Assembly: GCF_900188155.1 (NCBI RefSeq)
Contig: NZ_FZOG01000003.1
Location: forward strand, 372,001 to 436,000
DNA from: Pseudomonas segetis
GTDB lineage: Bacteria > Pseudomonadota > Gammaproteobacteria > Pseudomonadales > Pseudomonadaceae
Length of the DNA stretch: 64,000 nucleotides
Direction of reading: 5' to 3'
Position 1 is the stretch's first letter. Every line of letters starts with the position of its first letter. The position numbers and the translations under genes were made by a program. Shown here piece by piece: positions 36,206-45,407 of this stretch. The notes beneath the pieces are model-generated. The model was given only the letters and a program-made list of their open reading frames with translations. It made no database searches and was not told the origin of the DNA.

Positions 36206-37456
36206 ATGGACAACACAGCATTGACAGCATTGACGTACGGTTTTGACACCTTTTACTTCTTGATATGCGGCGCATTGGTGATGTGGATGGCAGCGGGTTT
36301 CGCCATGCTCGAATCCGGTCTGGTGCGTGCCAAGAACACCACTGAAATCCTGACCAAGAACATCGCGTTGTATGCGGTTGCCAGCGTCATGTACCTGGTC
36401 ATCGGTTACCACATCATGTATTCCAGCCCGGAAGGCGGCATCCTGCCAAGCCTGGGTTTCCTGATCGGTAGCGAGCATACCCCTGAGGCTGTTCTCGCAG
36501 GTGGCGATGACGCGCCGTATTACTCGCTGCGTTCGGACTTCTTCTTCCAGGTGGTATTTGCGGCTACCTGCATGTCGATTGTTTCCGGTGCGGTTGCCGA
36601 GCGCATGAAGCTCTGGGCGTTTTTGGCCTTTGCGGTGGTGATGACTGGTTTCATCTATCCGGTACAGGGTTTCTGGAAGTGGGGCGCGGGCTTCCTTAAC
36701 TCTGCGGGCTTCCTCGATTTCGCAGGTTCGGGCGTGGTGCACATGGCGGGTGCTGCAGCGGCTCTGGCAGGTGTTCTGCTGCTGGGTGCGCGTAAAGGCA
36801 AATATGGCGCTAACGGCCAGATCAACCCGATTCCAGGTGCAAACTTGCCGATGGCAACGCTGGGCACATTCATCCTGTGGATGGGTTGGTTCGGCTTCAA
36901 CGGTGGTTCGCAGTTGAAAATGAGCACCATTGAAGATGCCAACGCTGTTGCCCAGGTGTTTGTTAATACCAACATGGCCGCTGCCGGTGGCTTGATTGCA
37001 GCCTTGCTGGTTGCGCGCATCCTGTTCGGCAAGGCTGACCTGACCATGGCACTGAACGGTGCACTGGCTGGCCTGGTTGCAATCACGGCTGAGCCGCTGA
37101 CCCCTGGCGCCATGCAAGCCACTTTGATCGGTGCAGTTGGCGGCGTACTGGTGGTATTTGCCATTATCGGCCTCGACAAGCTCAAGCTCGATGATCCGGT
37201 GGGTGCAATCTCGGTGCACGGCGTCTGCGGTATTTGGGGGCTGCTGGCTGTTTGCCTGACCAACCCTGATGCAACCCTGGGTGCTCAACTGCTGGGTATT
37301 GCTTCGATCTTCGCCTGGGTATTTGTTGCCAGCCTGATTGTCTGGTCCATCATCAAAGCCGTTATTGGCCTGCGTGTCAGCGAAGAAGAAGAGTACGAAG
37401 GCGTGGATATTGCCGAATGCGGTATGGAAGCCTATCCGGAATTTACCAAGTCTTGA
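36206..37456 (+). CDS. Second ammonium transporter, distinct from AmtB
   Basis: 416-residue Amt/Mep/Rh-family channel. It has no obvious cleavable signal; it starts MDNTALTALTYGFDTFYFLICGALVMWMAAGFAMLE, the mode seen in signal-less Amts. Pore features are conserved: DFAGSGVVHMAG, SVHGVCGIWG, the FGFNGG segment and the VFAATCMSIVSGAVAERMKL gate region. The tail EEEEYEGVDIAECGMEAYPEF differs greatly from AmtB and may not be a GlnK target. Sequence divergence rules out a recent duplication. It follows amtB in the same direction after 75 bp, and its own terminator lies at 37536-37586. It may have different affinity or regulation from AmtB. Confidence 0.92.
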   Translation: MDNTALTALTYGFDTFYFLICGALVMWMAAGFAMLESGLVRAKNTTEILTKNIALYAVASVMYLVIGYHIMYSSPEGGILPSLGFLIGSEHTPEAVLAGGDDAPYYSLRSDFFFQVVFAATCMSIVSGAVAERMKLWAFLAFAVVMTGFIYPVQGFWKWGAGFLNSAGFLDFAGSGVVHMAGAAAALAGVLLLGARKGKYGANGQINPIPGANLPMATLGTFILWMGWFGFNGGSQLKMSTIEDANAVAQVFVNTNMAAAGGLIAALLVARILFGKADLTMALNGALAGLVAITAEPLTPGAMQATLIGAVGGVLVVFAIIGLDKLKLDDPVGAISVHGVCGIWGLLAVCLTNPDATLGAQLLGIASIFAWVFVASLIVWSIIKAVIGLRVSEEEEYEGVDIAECGMEAYPEFTKS

Positions 37457-37535
37457 TTCCACAACGCATCTGCGCGCCACAGCCCGTTCAATAACATGCA
37501 TTAGATAACGGGGCGCGCAAGATCAGTAACCTATC

Positions 37536-37586
37536 AGCCCGGCTAGCGAATTTACCTTGAGTAGATAGCGCAGCCGGGCTTTTTTG
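37536..37586 (+). terminator. Terminator after the second ammonium transporter
   Basis: AGCCCGGCT at 37536-37544 pairs with AGCCGGGCT at 37572-37580 and is followed by six T residues. The loop is long (27 nt). It closes the glnK-amtB-amt operon. Confidence 0.75.
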
Positions 37587-37835
37587 TCTTCAATTCAGAG
37601 CTGTTAAACAACGCCGTGAAATCTGCTACTTTTACTTTGCTTTTTCTGGAGTCACGCTAGAATGCGCGCCGTTGGGTACAGTCTTTTTGCAGTGACTGCA
37701 CTCAGCCCGGCTGACTGGCAAAGGGCGTGCTAGGCGATTTTGTCAGGCAAGGGCATTTGAATTTTTGCTGGCTGTGTACGAAATTTACGCAGCTGGGCTA
37801 TAACTAATCTGCTTTCGCATTTCATGAGGCTGAAC
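37587..37835 (+). promoter_or_regulatory. Upstream region of sutA with a 13-bp palindrome
   Basis: No gene is seen in this interval. A TAGAAT -10-like hexamer lies at 37658-37663 with a weak TTGCTT at 37637-37642 (15-bp gap). A perfect palindrome TGCAGT-G-ACTGCA sits at 37688-37700, placed where a regulator of sutA could bind. Its owner is unknown. Confidence 0.4.
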
Positions 37836-38174
37836 ATGAGCGACGAAGATCTCGAACAAGAAGAGTTGGATGGTGCTGACGAGGACGACGGTGAGGATCT
37901 TGCTGCGTCTGACGATGGTGATCCAAGTGTTGATGACGATAGCGATGACGATATCTCTTCGCCTTCCGGCAAAAGCAAAAGCAAGAAAGCCAAGGCTGCG
38001 ATAGATCCGGAAGACCTGCCGAGCGTCGAAGCCAAGCAAAAGGACCGTGATTCCCTGGCCCAGGCCATGGAAGAGTTCCTGGCTCGTGGCGGCAAGGTGC
38101 AAGAGGTCGAGCCCAATGTGGTTTCTGACCCACCGAAAAAGCCCGACAGCAAATACGGCAGCCGCCCTATCTGA
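37836..38174 (+). CDS. sutA: Global transcription regulator SutA
   Basis: 112-residue acidic protein. The N-terminal half is extremely rich in Asp, Glu and Ser (DEDLEQEELDGADEDDGED, then SDDDISSPS), followed by a Lys-rich patch and a predicted helix (KQKDRDSLAQAMEEFLARGG) and a short tail ending KYGSRPI. SutA binds RNA polymerase and promotes survival and expression of housekeeping genes during slow growth in P. aeruginosa. The ATG at 37836 is favoured by GAGG 6 nt upstream; an ATG 12 nt earlier is the alternative. It is followed by a strong terminator. Confidence 0.88.
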   Translation: MSDEDLEQEELDGADEDDGEDLAASDDGDPSVDDDSDDDISSPSGKSKSKKAKAAIDPEDLPSVEAKQKDRDSLAQAMEEFLARGGKVQEVEPNVVSDPPKKPDSKYGSRPI

Positions 38175-38188
38175 GTGGTCGCCGAAAC

Positions 38189-38217
38189 AAAAAAACCTGC
38201 CTTGTGCAGGTTTTTTT
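38189..38217. terminator. Terminator of sutA (bidirectional)
   Basis: A 12-bp stem of AAAAAAACCTGC (38189-38200) with GCAGGTTTTTTT (38206-38217) and a 5-nt loop. It lies 15 nt after the sutA stop and 12 nt after the stop of the leftward HAD gene, so it can end both transcripts. Confidence 0.92.
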
Positions 38218-38228
38218 GTCGCTGGATA

Positions 38229-38939
38229 TCAATTCCCCGAGGGCTTTAACCAGCTGTTAAGCAGGGCGGGCAATTGCGCCAGGCTGCTGATTTCGCCATC
38301 TGGGGCAGGCTGCTCGGGCCATGTCCGGTTGAGTGGGTTGAACCAGATGGCGCGCATGCCGGCAGCTTGCGCACCGGCGATGTCGTCACTTGGGTGATCG
38401 CCAATATGTACCGCTAACTCTGCACTGACATTTGCGTGCCTGAGTGCTTCCTGGAAGGGTTTGGGATCGGGTTTGCCAATCCCCAGGTCTTCGGCACACA
38501 GGGCAAACTGAAAGTAGTCGGCCAAGCCCAGGCGCCGGACATCGGCATTGCCATTGGTAATCACGCCGAGCTGGAACTGGCTGGCCAGAGCTTCGAGGGT
38601 CGGATGCACTTCGGCGAACAGTTCCACTTGATGGCGGGCATCCAGAAACACCTGGAATCCGGTCTCGGCCAGCGCTGAAGCCTCTTTCTCGACATAGCCG
38701 GCACCTAGCAAGGCATTGAGCAGGATACGCCTGCGCAGCTCGCTCAGGCGGTGTTTCAGGGCGGGCTCTTGTGCCAGCAACTGATTACGGATTTCCCACA
38801 GGTGCTCAACCGGAACCGCGCCCAGCTTTGGTGCATACATGGTCAGCCAATTACGCAGGGCGGCTTCGGCGTCTTGCATGACCGGAGTGACATCCCAGAG
38901 GGTGTCATCGAGATCAAAAGTGATTAGCTTGATGGTCAT
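38229..38939 (-). CDS. HAD-family phosphatase, YigB-like
   Basis: 236-residue haloacid dehalogenase-like hydrolase. Motif 1 is [10 protein letters not shown] at the N-terminus, motif 2 is VITNGN near residue 125, motif 3 Lys is in [10 protein letters not shown] and motif 4 is [17 protein letters not shown]. The order xerC-yigB is also found in Escherichia coli, where YigB dephosphorylates FMN and a riboflavin precursor. Its ATG overlaps the xerC stop (ATGA), so the two are translationally coupled. The true substrate here is not shown by the sequence. Confidence 0.92.
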   Translation of the reverse strand: MTIKLITFDLDDTLWDVTPVMQDAEAALRNWLTMYAPKLGAVPVEHLWEIRNQLLAQEPALKHRLSELRRRILLNALLGAGYVEKEASALAETGFQVFLDARHQVELFAEVHPTLEALASQFQLGVITNGNADVRRLGLADYFQFALCAEDLGIGKPDPKPFQEALRHANVSAELAVHIGDHPSDDIAGAQAAGMRAIWFNPLNRTWPEQPAPDGEISSLAQLPALLNSWLKPSGN

Positions 38940-39832
38940 TCACTACTGCCTTTGCGTTTGGCCCTTGGGTGAGCGCTGTCATACACCGTGGCCAGATGTT
39001 GAAAGTCCAGGTGGGTATAGATTTGGGTGGTGGCGATATCGGCGTGGCCGAGTAATTCCTGTACCGCTCGCAAGTCCTGCGACGACTCCAGCATGTGGCT
39101 GGCAAATGAGTGCCTGAGCATGTGCGGGTGAAGATTTTGCCCCAACTCGCGTACCCCGGCTTGGCGCACTCGCAACTGCACGGCGCGAGCGCCAATGCGC
39201 CGGCCTTTGTTGCTGACGAACACCGCGCCGTCAGCGGGTGAGCTCAAGGCGCGCATTGGCAGCCAGTTTTCCAGGGCCTGGCGAGCCATGCGTCCCACTG
39301 GCAGTTCGCGGGTCTTGTTGCCCTTGCCCTGCACACGAACCAGCCCCGCAGCCAGGTCGAGCCCGTCCAGGTTAAGGCTGACCAGTTCGGACAGGCGCAG
39401 GCCCGAGGAGTAGAACAGTTCGAGCATGGCCTGGTCGCGCAGGGCAATAAAGTCGTCCTCCACGGCGCCGTCAAGCAGTTGCCCGGTGCGGTCGGCATCC
39501 AGGGTTTTCGGCAGGCGTCGCTCGCCCTTGGGCGGCATCAGGCCGCTGGCGGGATCATGTTGGCAGTGGCCTTCGCGAATCAGGTAGCGATACAGCCCGC
39601 GTGTGGCCGAAAGCAGGCGTGCCAGGCTGCGGCTGGATTGGCCTTGCATGTGCAGGTGGGCGACCAGGCGGCGTAGCCGCGAGGTGTCGAGCTGGTTCCA
39701 GTCAGCCAGTTGTTCACGCTGGCAAAAGCTCAGCAACTTGCCCAGGTCGCGGCCGTAGCCATCCAGCGTGTGCGCTGAGACCTGGCGTTCACTGCGCAAG
39801 TGTTCGAGGTAGGCGTCGATGCGAGCTTGCAT
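38936..39832 (-). CDS. xerC: Site-specific tyrosine recombinase XerC
   Basis: 298-residue tyrosine recombinase that acts with XerD at dif to resolve chromosome dimers. The N-terminal SAM-like domain covers residues 1-90. The catalytic residues are Arg in [13 protein letters not shown], the HxxR in [12 protein letters not shown], the His in GHADIATTQ and the nucleophile Tyr in QIYTHL. It overlaps the downstream HAD gene by four bases and lies 40 bp after the DUF484 gene. The arrangement dapF-DUF484-xerC-HAD is widely conserved. Confidence 0.96.
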   Translation of the reverse strand: MQARIDAYLEHLRSERQVSAHTLDGYGRDLGKLLSFCQREQLADWNQLDTSRLRRLVAHLHMQGQSSRSLARLLSATRGLYRYLIREGHCQHDPASGLMPPKGERRLPKTLDADRTGQLLDGAVEDDFIALRDQAMLELFYSSGLRLSELVSLNLDGLDLAAGLVRVQGKGNKTRELPVGRMARQALENWLPMRALSSPADGAVFVSNKGRRIGARAVQLRVRQAGVRELGQNLHPHMLRHSFASHMLESSQDLRAVQELLGHADIATTQIYTHLDFQHLATVYDSAHPRAKRKGSSE

Positions 39833-39872
39833 GTTGACTCCTGATGCGCCGCGCGCCCTGCGTTTGAGTCGC

Positions 39873-40571
39873 CTAGCGAACCGAGCGAAGCGGGGTGGCG
39901 AAGCGAGGCAGTACGCGCGCCAGTACTTCGGCTATGTAGCCAAGGAACAGGGTGCCCAGGGAGCTTTTGTAATGCTGCGGGTCAGCGCTGCCAATGGCCA
40001 AGACGCCATGGGTGCCCTGATGAGTGATGGACACCACTGCCGCCGAGCCAACGTTGGCGGCTTCGCTCTTGCCGAACAAAAAGGCCAGTTCATGCTCGCG
40101 CAACACACCGCAAATGGTTTTGCCACCCGCCAGCAAGCCGCCAATGGCTTGATGCGCCTCGTTGCTGCTCATTGAGCGGCCGACCGGGAGCGGGTTGTCG
40201 CTGAACAGGATCAGGCTGACAAACGGTACCTGGAACTCGCTGCGCAGGCTGTCTTCGACACAGCTGACGATCTCTTCAAGGCTGGAGGCGTCAAGCATGT
40301 CGAGAACCAGGCGGCGGGTCTTCTCGAACAGGCGGTCGTTGTCGCGAGCCACATCCATCAGCTGTGACAAGCGGTGGCGCATGTCGATATTACGCTCACG
40401 CAGCAGGTTAACCTGACGTTCGACCAAGGAGACGGTGTCGCCACGTTGATGCGGGATGCGCAGTTCGGGAATCAAGTCATCGTGGTCGATGAAAAACTCC
40501 GGGTGCAGGCGCAGGTAAGCGGCCACTGTGGCTGAGTCGAGCGTTTTCGGTGAATCCTGCTGGTCACTCAT
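39873..40571 (-). CDS. DUF484 family protein
   Basis: 232-residue protein of DUF484, a family with a predicted GAF-like fold (residues 90-230) after an N-terminal helical region ([27 protein letters not shown]). The location between dapF and xerC is conserved (YigA in E. coli). Start at 40571 is set by a four-base overlap (ATGA) with the end of dapF; the longer in-frame reading lies in dapF. The molecular function is unknown; a role in cell-wall or replication control has been guessed from neighbours. Confidence 0.9.
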   Translation of the reverse strand: MSDQQDSPKTLDSATVAAYLRLHPEFFIDHDDLIPELRIPHQRGDTVSLVERQVNLLRERNIDMRHRLSQLMDVARDNDRLFEKTRRLVLDMLDASSLEEIVSCVEDSLRSEFQVPFVSLILFSDNPLPVGRSMSSNEAHQAIGGLLAGGKTICGVLREHELAFLFGKSEAANVGSAAVVSITHQGTHGVLAIGSADPQHYKSSLGTLFLGYIAEVLARVLPRFATPLRSVR

Positions 40572-41398
40572 AAGCGAACTTGTCCTTCGTATACGCGCAC
40601 GGCGGGTCCGGTCATCATAACGGGCTGGCCGGGGCCTGCCCATTCAATCAGGAGCTTGCCGCCAGGCAACTCCAGTTGCACGGGCGAATCCATCCAGCCT
40701 TGGCTGATGGCGGCTACCGCAGCGGCGCAGGCGCCTGTTCCGCAGGCCTGGGTTTCACCAGCGCCCCGCTCCCAGACGCGCAACTTGCCGCGCTGGCGAT
40801 CAATCACCTGGAGGAAGCCAACGTTAACCTTTTGCGGGAAGCGCGGGTGGTGCTCAAGCTTTGGGCCCAAGCCGTGGACATCGGCGGTTTCTGTGTTGTT
40901 GACGCGTAGCACCGCATGGGGGTTACCCATGGAAATGGCTGCCAGTTCAAGGGTTTGGCCATCGACTTCAACCGGGTAGCTAAGCGCCTGGGCGTCAGCC
41001 TGAAACGGGATCTGTTCCGGCACCAGGCGCGGCGGGCCCATGTCCACGGTAATCTGGCCGTCGTTGCGCACGTTCAGTTCGATGATGCCGCCTTTGGTTT
41101 CGACCCGAATCTGCTTTTTAGCCGTCAGTCGCTTGTCCAGAACGAAGCGTGCAAAGCAGCGCGCACCGTTGCCACACTGTTCGACTTCGCTGCCGTCGGA
41201 GTTGAAAATGCGGTAGCGAAAATCAACATCCGGATTGCTTGGCGGCTCGACGAGCAACAGTTGATCGAACCCCACGCCAGTGAAGCGGTCGCCCCACTGC
41301 TTGGCGTTCTTGGGCTGAATGTGCGCGTGCTGGCTGACCAGGTCGAGGACCATGAAGTCATTGCCGAGGCCGTGCATTTTGGTAAAGCGCAATAACAT
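40568..41398 (-). CDS. dapF: Diaminopimelate epimerase
   Basis: 276-residue enzyme that interconverts LL- and meso-diaminopimelate, giving the peptidoglycan and lysine precursor. The first catalytic cysteine is in [11 protein letters not shown] and the second in [10 protein letters not shown]. The N-terminal [19 protein letters not shown] and the repeated fold match DapF. It begins 4 bp after the stop of lysA and overlaps the next gene by four bases. The extended in-frame reading upstream would run into lysA and is not used. Confidence 0.97.
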   Translation of the reverse strand: MLLRFTKMHGLGNDFMVLDLVSQHAHIQPKNAKQWGDRFTGVGFDQLLLVEPPSNPDVDFRYRIFNSDGSEVEQCGNGARCFARFVLDKRLTAKKQIRVETKGGIIELNVRNDGQITVDMGPPRLVPEQIPFQADAQALSYPVEVDGQTLELAAISMGNPHAVLRVNNTETADVHGLGPKLEHHPRFPQKVNVGFLQVIDRQRGKLRVWERGAGETQACGTGACAAAVAAISQGWMDSPVQLELPGGKLLIEWAGPGQPVMMTGPAVRVYEGQVRL

Positions 41399-41402
41399 GG
41401 GG

Positions 41403-42650
41403 TTACTCCGGCAGACGGCTTTCGCCTGCATAGAGTTCGCTGTATGTCTCGCGGGCTCGTACTTCAATGGCGCGCTGATTATCCACCACCACCTCGGCGG
41501 CACGACCGCGGGTGTTGTAGTTGGAGCTCATCACGAAACCATAAGCGCCGGCTGAGCAAACGGCGAGCAAATCGCCCTCGGCCAGTGCCAGTTGGCGATC
41601 CTTGGCGAGAAAGTCACCGGTCTCGCAGATCGGCCCGACGATATCGTAGTTGCGGCCTTGGCCTTCGCGCGGTTTAACCGCGACTACATCCATCCACGCC
41701 TGGTAAAGCGCTGGGCGGATCAAGTCATTCATTGCCGCATCGACTATGGCGAAGTCTTTGTGTTCGGTGTGCTTGAGGTACTCGACCTGCGTCAGCAACA
41801 CCCCTGCGTTGGCCACGATCGAGCGACCTGGCTCAAACAGCAGGGCCAGGTCGCGCCCGGCAATGCGCTCGCGTACGGCCTTGATGTAGTCACCCGCCAA
41901 TGGCGGCTCTTCGTCACGGTATTGCACGCCGAGGCCGCCACCGAGGTCCAGGTGCTTGAGCGTAATGCCGCGTTCGGCCAGGCGATCGACCAGAACCAGC
42001 AGGCGATCAAGGGCGTCGAGAAACGGTGGCAGGGTGGTCAGCTGCGAGCCGATGTGGCAGTCGACCCCAATAATCTTCAGGTTTGGCAAGTCTGCGGCGC
42101 GGGCATAGACGTTCTCGGCGTCAGCAATGGCGATACCAAACTTGTTTTCCTTGAGGCCTGTCGAGATGTACGGGTGGGTGCCAGCATCAACGTCCGGGTT
42201 CACGCGCAGCGAAATGGGGGCTGTGACATTCATTTGCGCGGCAACTTCTTGCAGGCGCTCCAGTTCGTCGGTGGACTCAACGTTGAAGCAGTGCACGCCA
42301 ACGCTCAACGCGCGCTGCATGTCGCTACGGGTTTTGCCGACACCGGAGAAAACGATTTTGTCGGCGCTGCCGCCGGCTGCCAGGACGCGTTCAAGCTCGC
42401 CACGGGAAACAATATCGAAGCCCGAGCCGAGGCGTGCCAGTATATTGAGCACACCCAGGTTGGAGTTGGCTTTTACCGCGAAGCAGACCAGGTGCTCCAT
42501 GCCCTGCAGGGCATTGGCATAGGCTTTATATTGCGCTTCAATGTGCGCACGCGAGTAAACGTAGGTCGGCGTACCGAACCGTTCGGCAATGGCGGACAGC
42601 GCCACGCCTTCCGCGAACAGCTCGCCGTCGCGGTAGTTGAAGGCGTTCAT
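41403..42650 (-). CDS. lysA: Diaminopimelate decarboxylase
   Basis: 415-residue PLP enzyme that makes L-lysine from meso-diaminopimelate. The PLP lysine is in [12 protein letters not shown], and the C-terminal cysteine of the substrate site is in [19 protein letters not shown] is the phosphate-binding glycine loop. It is the second gene of the lptM-lysA-dapF operon, only 9 bp after lptM. The direct coupling to dapF makes sense as consecutive lysine-pathway steps. Confidence 0.97.
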   Translation of the reverse strand: MNAFNYRDGELFAEGVALSAIAERFGTPTYVYSRAHIEAQYKAYANALQGMEHLVCFAVKANSNLGVLNILARLGSGFDIVSRGELERVLAAGGSADKIVFSGVGKTRSDMQRALSVGVHCFNVESTDELERLQEVAAQMNVTAPISLRVNPDVDAGTHPYISTGLKENKFGIAIADAENVYARAADLPNLKIIGVDCHIGSQLTTLPPFLDALDRLLVLVDRLAERGITLKHLDLGGGLGVQYRDEEPPLAGDYIKAVRERIAGRDLALLFEPGRSIVANAGVLLTQVEYLKHTEHKDFAIVDAAMNDLIRPALYQAWMDVVAVKPREGQGRNYDIVGPICETGDFLAKDRQLALAEGDLLAVCSAGAYGFVMSSNYNTRGRAAEVVVDNQRAIEVRARETYSELYAGESRLPE

Positions 42651-42659
42651 ATAGCGTCC

Positions 42660-42785
42660 TTATTCCGTTTGCGCTGCAGGTTCTTGTGTCTCGTCTGGCA
42701 GGTAAAGAGGGCCTTTTTGGCCGCAACCTGAGAGCACAGAACTGACAGCGACGATCGCGATAAGGGCAGTAAGCAGCCGCTTCAT
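42660..42785 (-). CDS. lptM: Small lipoprotein of the LptM (YifL/LppL) family
   Basis: 41-residue lipoprotein. The signal peptide MKRLLTALIAIVAVS ends in a lipobox LSGC with Cys21 as the lipid anchor, followed by the conserved GQKGPLYLP motif. In E. coli LptM stabilises the LptD-LptE lipopolysaccharide translocon. In Pseudomonas this small gene always leads the lysA-dapF operon. The start at 42785 is chosen because it makes a correct lipoprotein signal. Confidence 0.9.
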   Translation of the reverse strand: MKRLLTALIAIVAVSSVLSGCGQKGPLYLPDETQEPAAQTE

Positions 42786-42965
42786 GTGGAAATCCTTGTA
42801 AAAAAACACTATTGAGCAGGAGTATACCGGCCCCCCGGCGGCTTGCCTATGCGCTAAAAAAGCCATGCGCACAGGGCGTCGTATTGCCAGCAGAGCCGCC
42901 GTCAGTCTCGCTCGGGGCCAGGAAAACCGGGCCAGGCAGCCAAACGTTCAGCCACAGGAGTCGAA

Positions 42966-44009
42966 ATGGATACCCTTGCAGCGCTCACCAGCTCAGTCTC
43001 GGTTGCATATCTACAAGGGCTACTCGATTACCTTGAGCGCCAGGGCCAGCCTGTGGACAAGTTGCTCAAACAGCTCAAGTTGAGCCCCCAGCTACTGGCT
43101 CAGCGCGACCAGCGTATTGATGCGCAGCTGTATCTCCAGCTCCTTGAGTTCGGTGTCGACGCAACCGGCGATGACTGCCTTGGCCTGCATGTCGGCGAGT
43201 CGGTGCGCCCCGGCTATTATGGCGTGCTGGGTTATTTGATCATGAGCTGTGCGACCTTGGCTGATGCACTGCATCGCCAGGCACGCTACGCCACGCTGGT
43301 GGGGAACCTGGGCCAGGTTGACCTGGCCGACGAACCCGCGCGGGCTGGTCTCGAAGCACAGGTTGCACACAGCTGGCGGCCGCATTTGAAACAGCAGTCC
43401 CGGCAGTTGAGCGAGGAAACCTTGGCTGGCTGGATGACTTTCGGTCACTGGATCAGCGGTCTACAGACACCTCCGACCGAGGTGCGTTTTGAGCACAGCG
43501 CACCACTCGATACCCGTGAGCATCAACGGATTTTCCGATGCCCGGTGCTGTTTGACCAGGCCGATAACGCGCTGGTCTTTCCCAAGCGGTTACTCAGCAC
43601 CCCGTTGAGCCAGGCCGATGTGCAAGTGCGCGGTATGTTTGATGCCTACGCCGACCGTCTGCTGGCGGATATAAAGCTGGGTAATAGCGTGCTGGACAAG
43701 GTGCGCCTGCAGTTGGTCAGGCAATTGTCGCAAGGCGCACCCGAGTTGGCGCAGATTGCCGAACAATTGGCCATGAGCCCGCGCACTTTGCAACGGCGAC
43801 TCAGTGACGCGGGATTGTCGTTCAACCAACTACTTGAACAAACGCGCAAGCATATGGTGCTTGAGTACCTGGCCGACCCTGCGCTGGAGTTGAGTGAGAT
43901 CGCCTATCTGGTTGGCTTCAGCGAAACCGGCTCCCTGGCGCGAGCCTTTCGCCGCTGGACCGGGCAAAGCCCCCATGAGTACCGTGCTTCGCGCGACGGA
44001 CGTTGTTAA
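42966..44009 (+). CDS. AraC-family transcriptional regulator
   Basis: 347-residue AraC-type regulator. The N-terminal 200 residues form an arabinose-binding-like regulatory domain; the C-terminal two helix-turn-helix region is LAQIAEQLAMSPRTLQRRLSDAG and LSEIAYLVGFSETGSLARAFRRWTGQSPHEYR. It is divergent from lptM across 180 bp and followed by cyaY. Members of this subclass often control amino-acid or fatty-acid catabolism genes, but no catabolic gene adjoins it, so the target is unclear. P. aeruginosa has no AraC gene between lppL and cyaY, as far as I recall, so it may be lineage-specific. Confidence 0.9.
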   Translation: MDTLAALTSSVSVAYLQGLLDYLERQGQPVDKLLKQLKLSPQLLAQRDQRIDAQLYLQLLEFGVDATGDDCLGLHVGESVRPGYYGVLGYLIMSCATLADALHRQARYATLVGNLGQVDLADEPARAGLEAQVAHSWRPHLKQQSRQLSEETLAGWMTFGHWISGLQTPPTEVRFEHSAPLDTREHQRIFRCPVLFDQADNALVFPKRLLSTPLSQADVQVRGMFDAYADRLLADIKLGNSVLDKVRLQLVRQLSQGAPELAQIAEQLAMSPRTLQRRLSDAGLSFNQLLEQTRKHMVLEYLADPALELSEIAYLVGFSETGSLARAFRRWTGQSPHEYRASRDGRC

Positions 44010-44213
44010 AATGCCAGCAAAGCTGACAAGCAATCAAAACTGGCTCAACATTGGGCCTTTGGCACCTTACACTTGACCGTCTTAATGATGGCAGCGCCAG
44101 AATCAGCGAAGCCGCCTCGACATGCAGGACGCATCTTTAATAGACGTCGAATTTTTCACCTCGGTCTTCACCTAAATGTTCTGCACGCTCCGAATTTCCT
44201 GAGGTATTTTGCA

Positions 44214-44546
44214 ATGAGTTTGACCGAAGCCCGCTTTCACGACCTGGTAGATGCTACGCAGCAAGCGATAGAAGATATTTTTGATGACAGCGACCTGGAT
44301 GTTGATCTGGAAAACTCGGCAGGAGTGCTGACCGTGCGCTTCGAGAATGGCAGTCAACTGATCCTGAGCCGCCAGGAACCTATCCGCCAGTTGTGGGTTG
44401 CGGCCAAGTCGGGCGGTTTCCACTTCGATTATGACCAGCCCAGCGAGCGTTGGATTTGCGATACCAGCGATGAGCTGCTCGGCGAGATGCTGGTGCGTAT
44501 TACCCAGGAACAATCGGGCGCTGACCTTGAGTTCGATGAGCTCTGA
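44214..44546 (+). CDS. cyaY: Frataxin homologue CyaY
   Basis: 110-residue frataxin-like protein that binds iron and modulates iron-sulfur cluster assembly. The acidic N-terminal helix carries the DIFDDSDLDVDLEN cluster and the sheet carries RQEPIRQLWVAAKSGGFHF, hallmarks of the family. The ATG at 44214 has GAGG 8 nt upstream. It overlaps the start of the DUF1289 gene by 11 bp. Confidence 0.94.
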   Translation: MSLTEARFHDLVDATQQAIEDIFDDSDLDVDLENSAGVLTVRFENGSQLILSRQEPIRQLWVAAKSGGFHFDYDQPSERWICDTSDELLGEMLVRITQEQSGADLEFDEL

Positions 44547-44736
44547 ACCGCTGGCTGCCGCGCCTGTGCGCATCGAGTCGCCCTGCCAGCGCCGTTGCTG
44601 CCTGGATGATGACGATACCTGTTTGGGTTGTGGCCGAACCCTGGATGAAATTCGTGCGTGGAATGAATCCGATGCCCAGCAGCGCTTGGCCATCTGCCAG
44701 CGCGCCAGCCAACGGCTGTTGCAGGCCAATGGCTGA
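44536..44736 (+). CDS. DUF1289 cysteine-rich small protein
   Basis: 66-residue protein with the DUF1289 pattern: SPCQRRCCLDDDDTCLGCGRTLDEIRAW. The cysteines probably bind zinc or an iron-sulfur cluster. The ATG lies in the end of cyaY (11-bp overlap), so the two are likely co-translated. Overlap with the iron-sulfur accessory gene cyaY makes a metal-related role plausible; no function is established. Confidence 0.9.
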   Translation: MSSEPLAAAPVRIESPCQRRCCLDDDDTCLGCGRTLDEIRAWNESDAQQRLAICQRASQRLLQANG

Positions 44737-44908
44737 TGGCTGGGCGGCCATCGGTGAAGAGGGGCAAGCAGGTAGGCCAATATAGTGGGTCTAAATCAGA
44801 ATATCGTCTGGTTTGACGCTGTACCGCGAGGCTACCAGGTTTTCACATAGTCCCTTGGTGGTCTTGTTTATTTAATTGGCTGTGGTACGTTCAGCTTCAT
44901 CACTTGTT

Positions 44909-44937
44909 AAAAACCCCGTCTTTCTGGCGGGGTTTTT
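44909..44937 (+). terminator. Terminator of cyaY-DUF1289
   Basis: A perfect 10-bp stem (44909-44918 with 44928-44937) followed by Ts, 172 nt after the DUF1289 stop and 54 nt before rnk. The long distance from the stop codon leaves about 170 nt that could hold a small RNA or be only a 3' untranslated region. Confidence 0.88.
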
Positions 44938-44990
44938 GCTTTTTTAGGCTTCGGCTCAAGATTCGTCCTTCAAGGAGAACAGCGTTCACC

Positions 44991-45398
44991 ATGAGCAGCG
45001 CACCGGCAATCACCATTACCCGCCTCGACATGCAGCGTCTCGAACGTTTGCTCGATGGCCTCGACGACTTTGGCCCAGGTGCTGTCGCGTTGCAGGCTGA
45101 ACTCGATCGTGCAGATGTTATCGGTCATGACGAAGTGCCTGCGGGCCTCGTTACCATGAACTCGCGCGTGCATTGTCGCGAAGAGAGCAGTGGCAAGGAT
45201 TACCACCTCACCCTGGTCTATCCGCAAGATGCTGGTGGTGAAGGCAAGGTTTCGATTCTTGCGCCAGTCGGTAGCGCTTTGCTGGGCCTGAGCGTTGGCC
45301 AGCATATCGACTGGACCAGCCCCAATGGCAAGGTTCTCAAACTGACCTTGTTGGCGGTTGAATATCAGCCCGAAGCCGCTGGCGAATATACGCGCTAG
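44991..45398 (+). CDS. rnk: Nucleoside diphosphate kinase regulator Rnk
   Basis: 135-residue RNA-polymerase-binding protein of the GreA/GreB/Rnk group. It has a short N-terminal helical hairpin (TRLDMQRLERLLDG and VALQAELDRADVIG) and a C-terminal FKBP-like domain (VSILAPVGSALLGLSVGQHIDW). Rnk proteins lack the long coiled coil of Gre factors. An AAGGAG lies 13 nt before the ATG, slightly far. It stands alone, opposite to cyaA. Confidence 0.93.
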   Translation: MSSAPAITITRLDMQRLERLLDGLDDFGPGAVALQAELDRADVIGHDEVPAGLVTMNSRVHCREESSGKDYHLTLVYPQDAGGEGKVSILAPVGSALLGLSVGQHIDWTSPNGKVLKLTLLAVEYQPEAAGEYTR

Positions 45399-45407
45399 GA
45401 ACCCTCT

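Noticed and set aside
36149..37501. A 450-residue open frame antisense to the second ammonium transporter
   Set aside because: It is the complement of a highly conserved membrane protein gene; its translation shows no family pattern and is rich in His, Gln and Cys, typical of an antisense artefact.
41592..42731. A 379-residue open frame antisense to lysA
   Set aside because: The lysA protein is complete and conserved here; the antisense reading has no domain or start signals.
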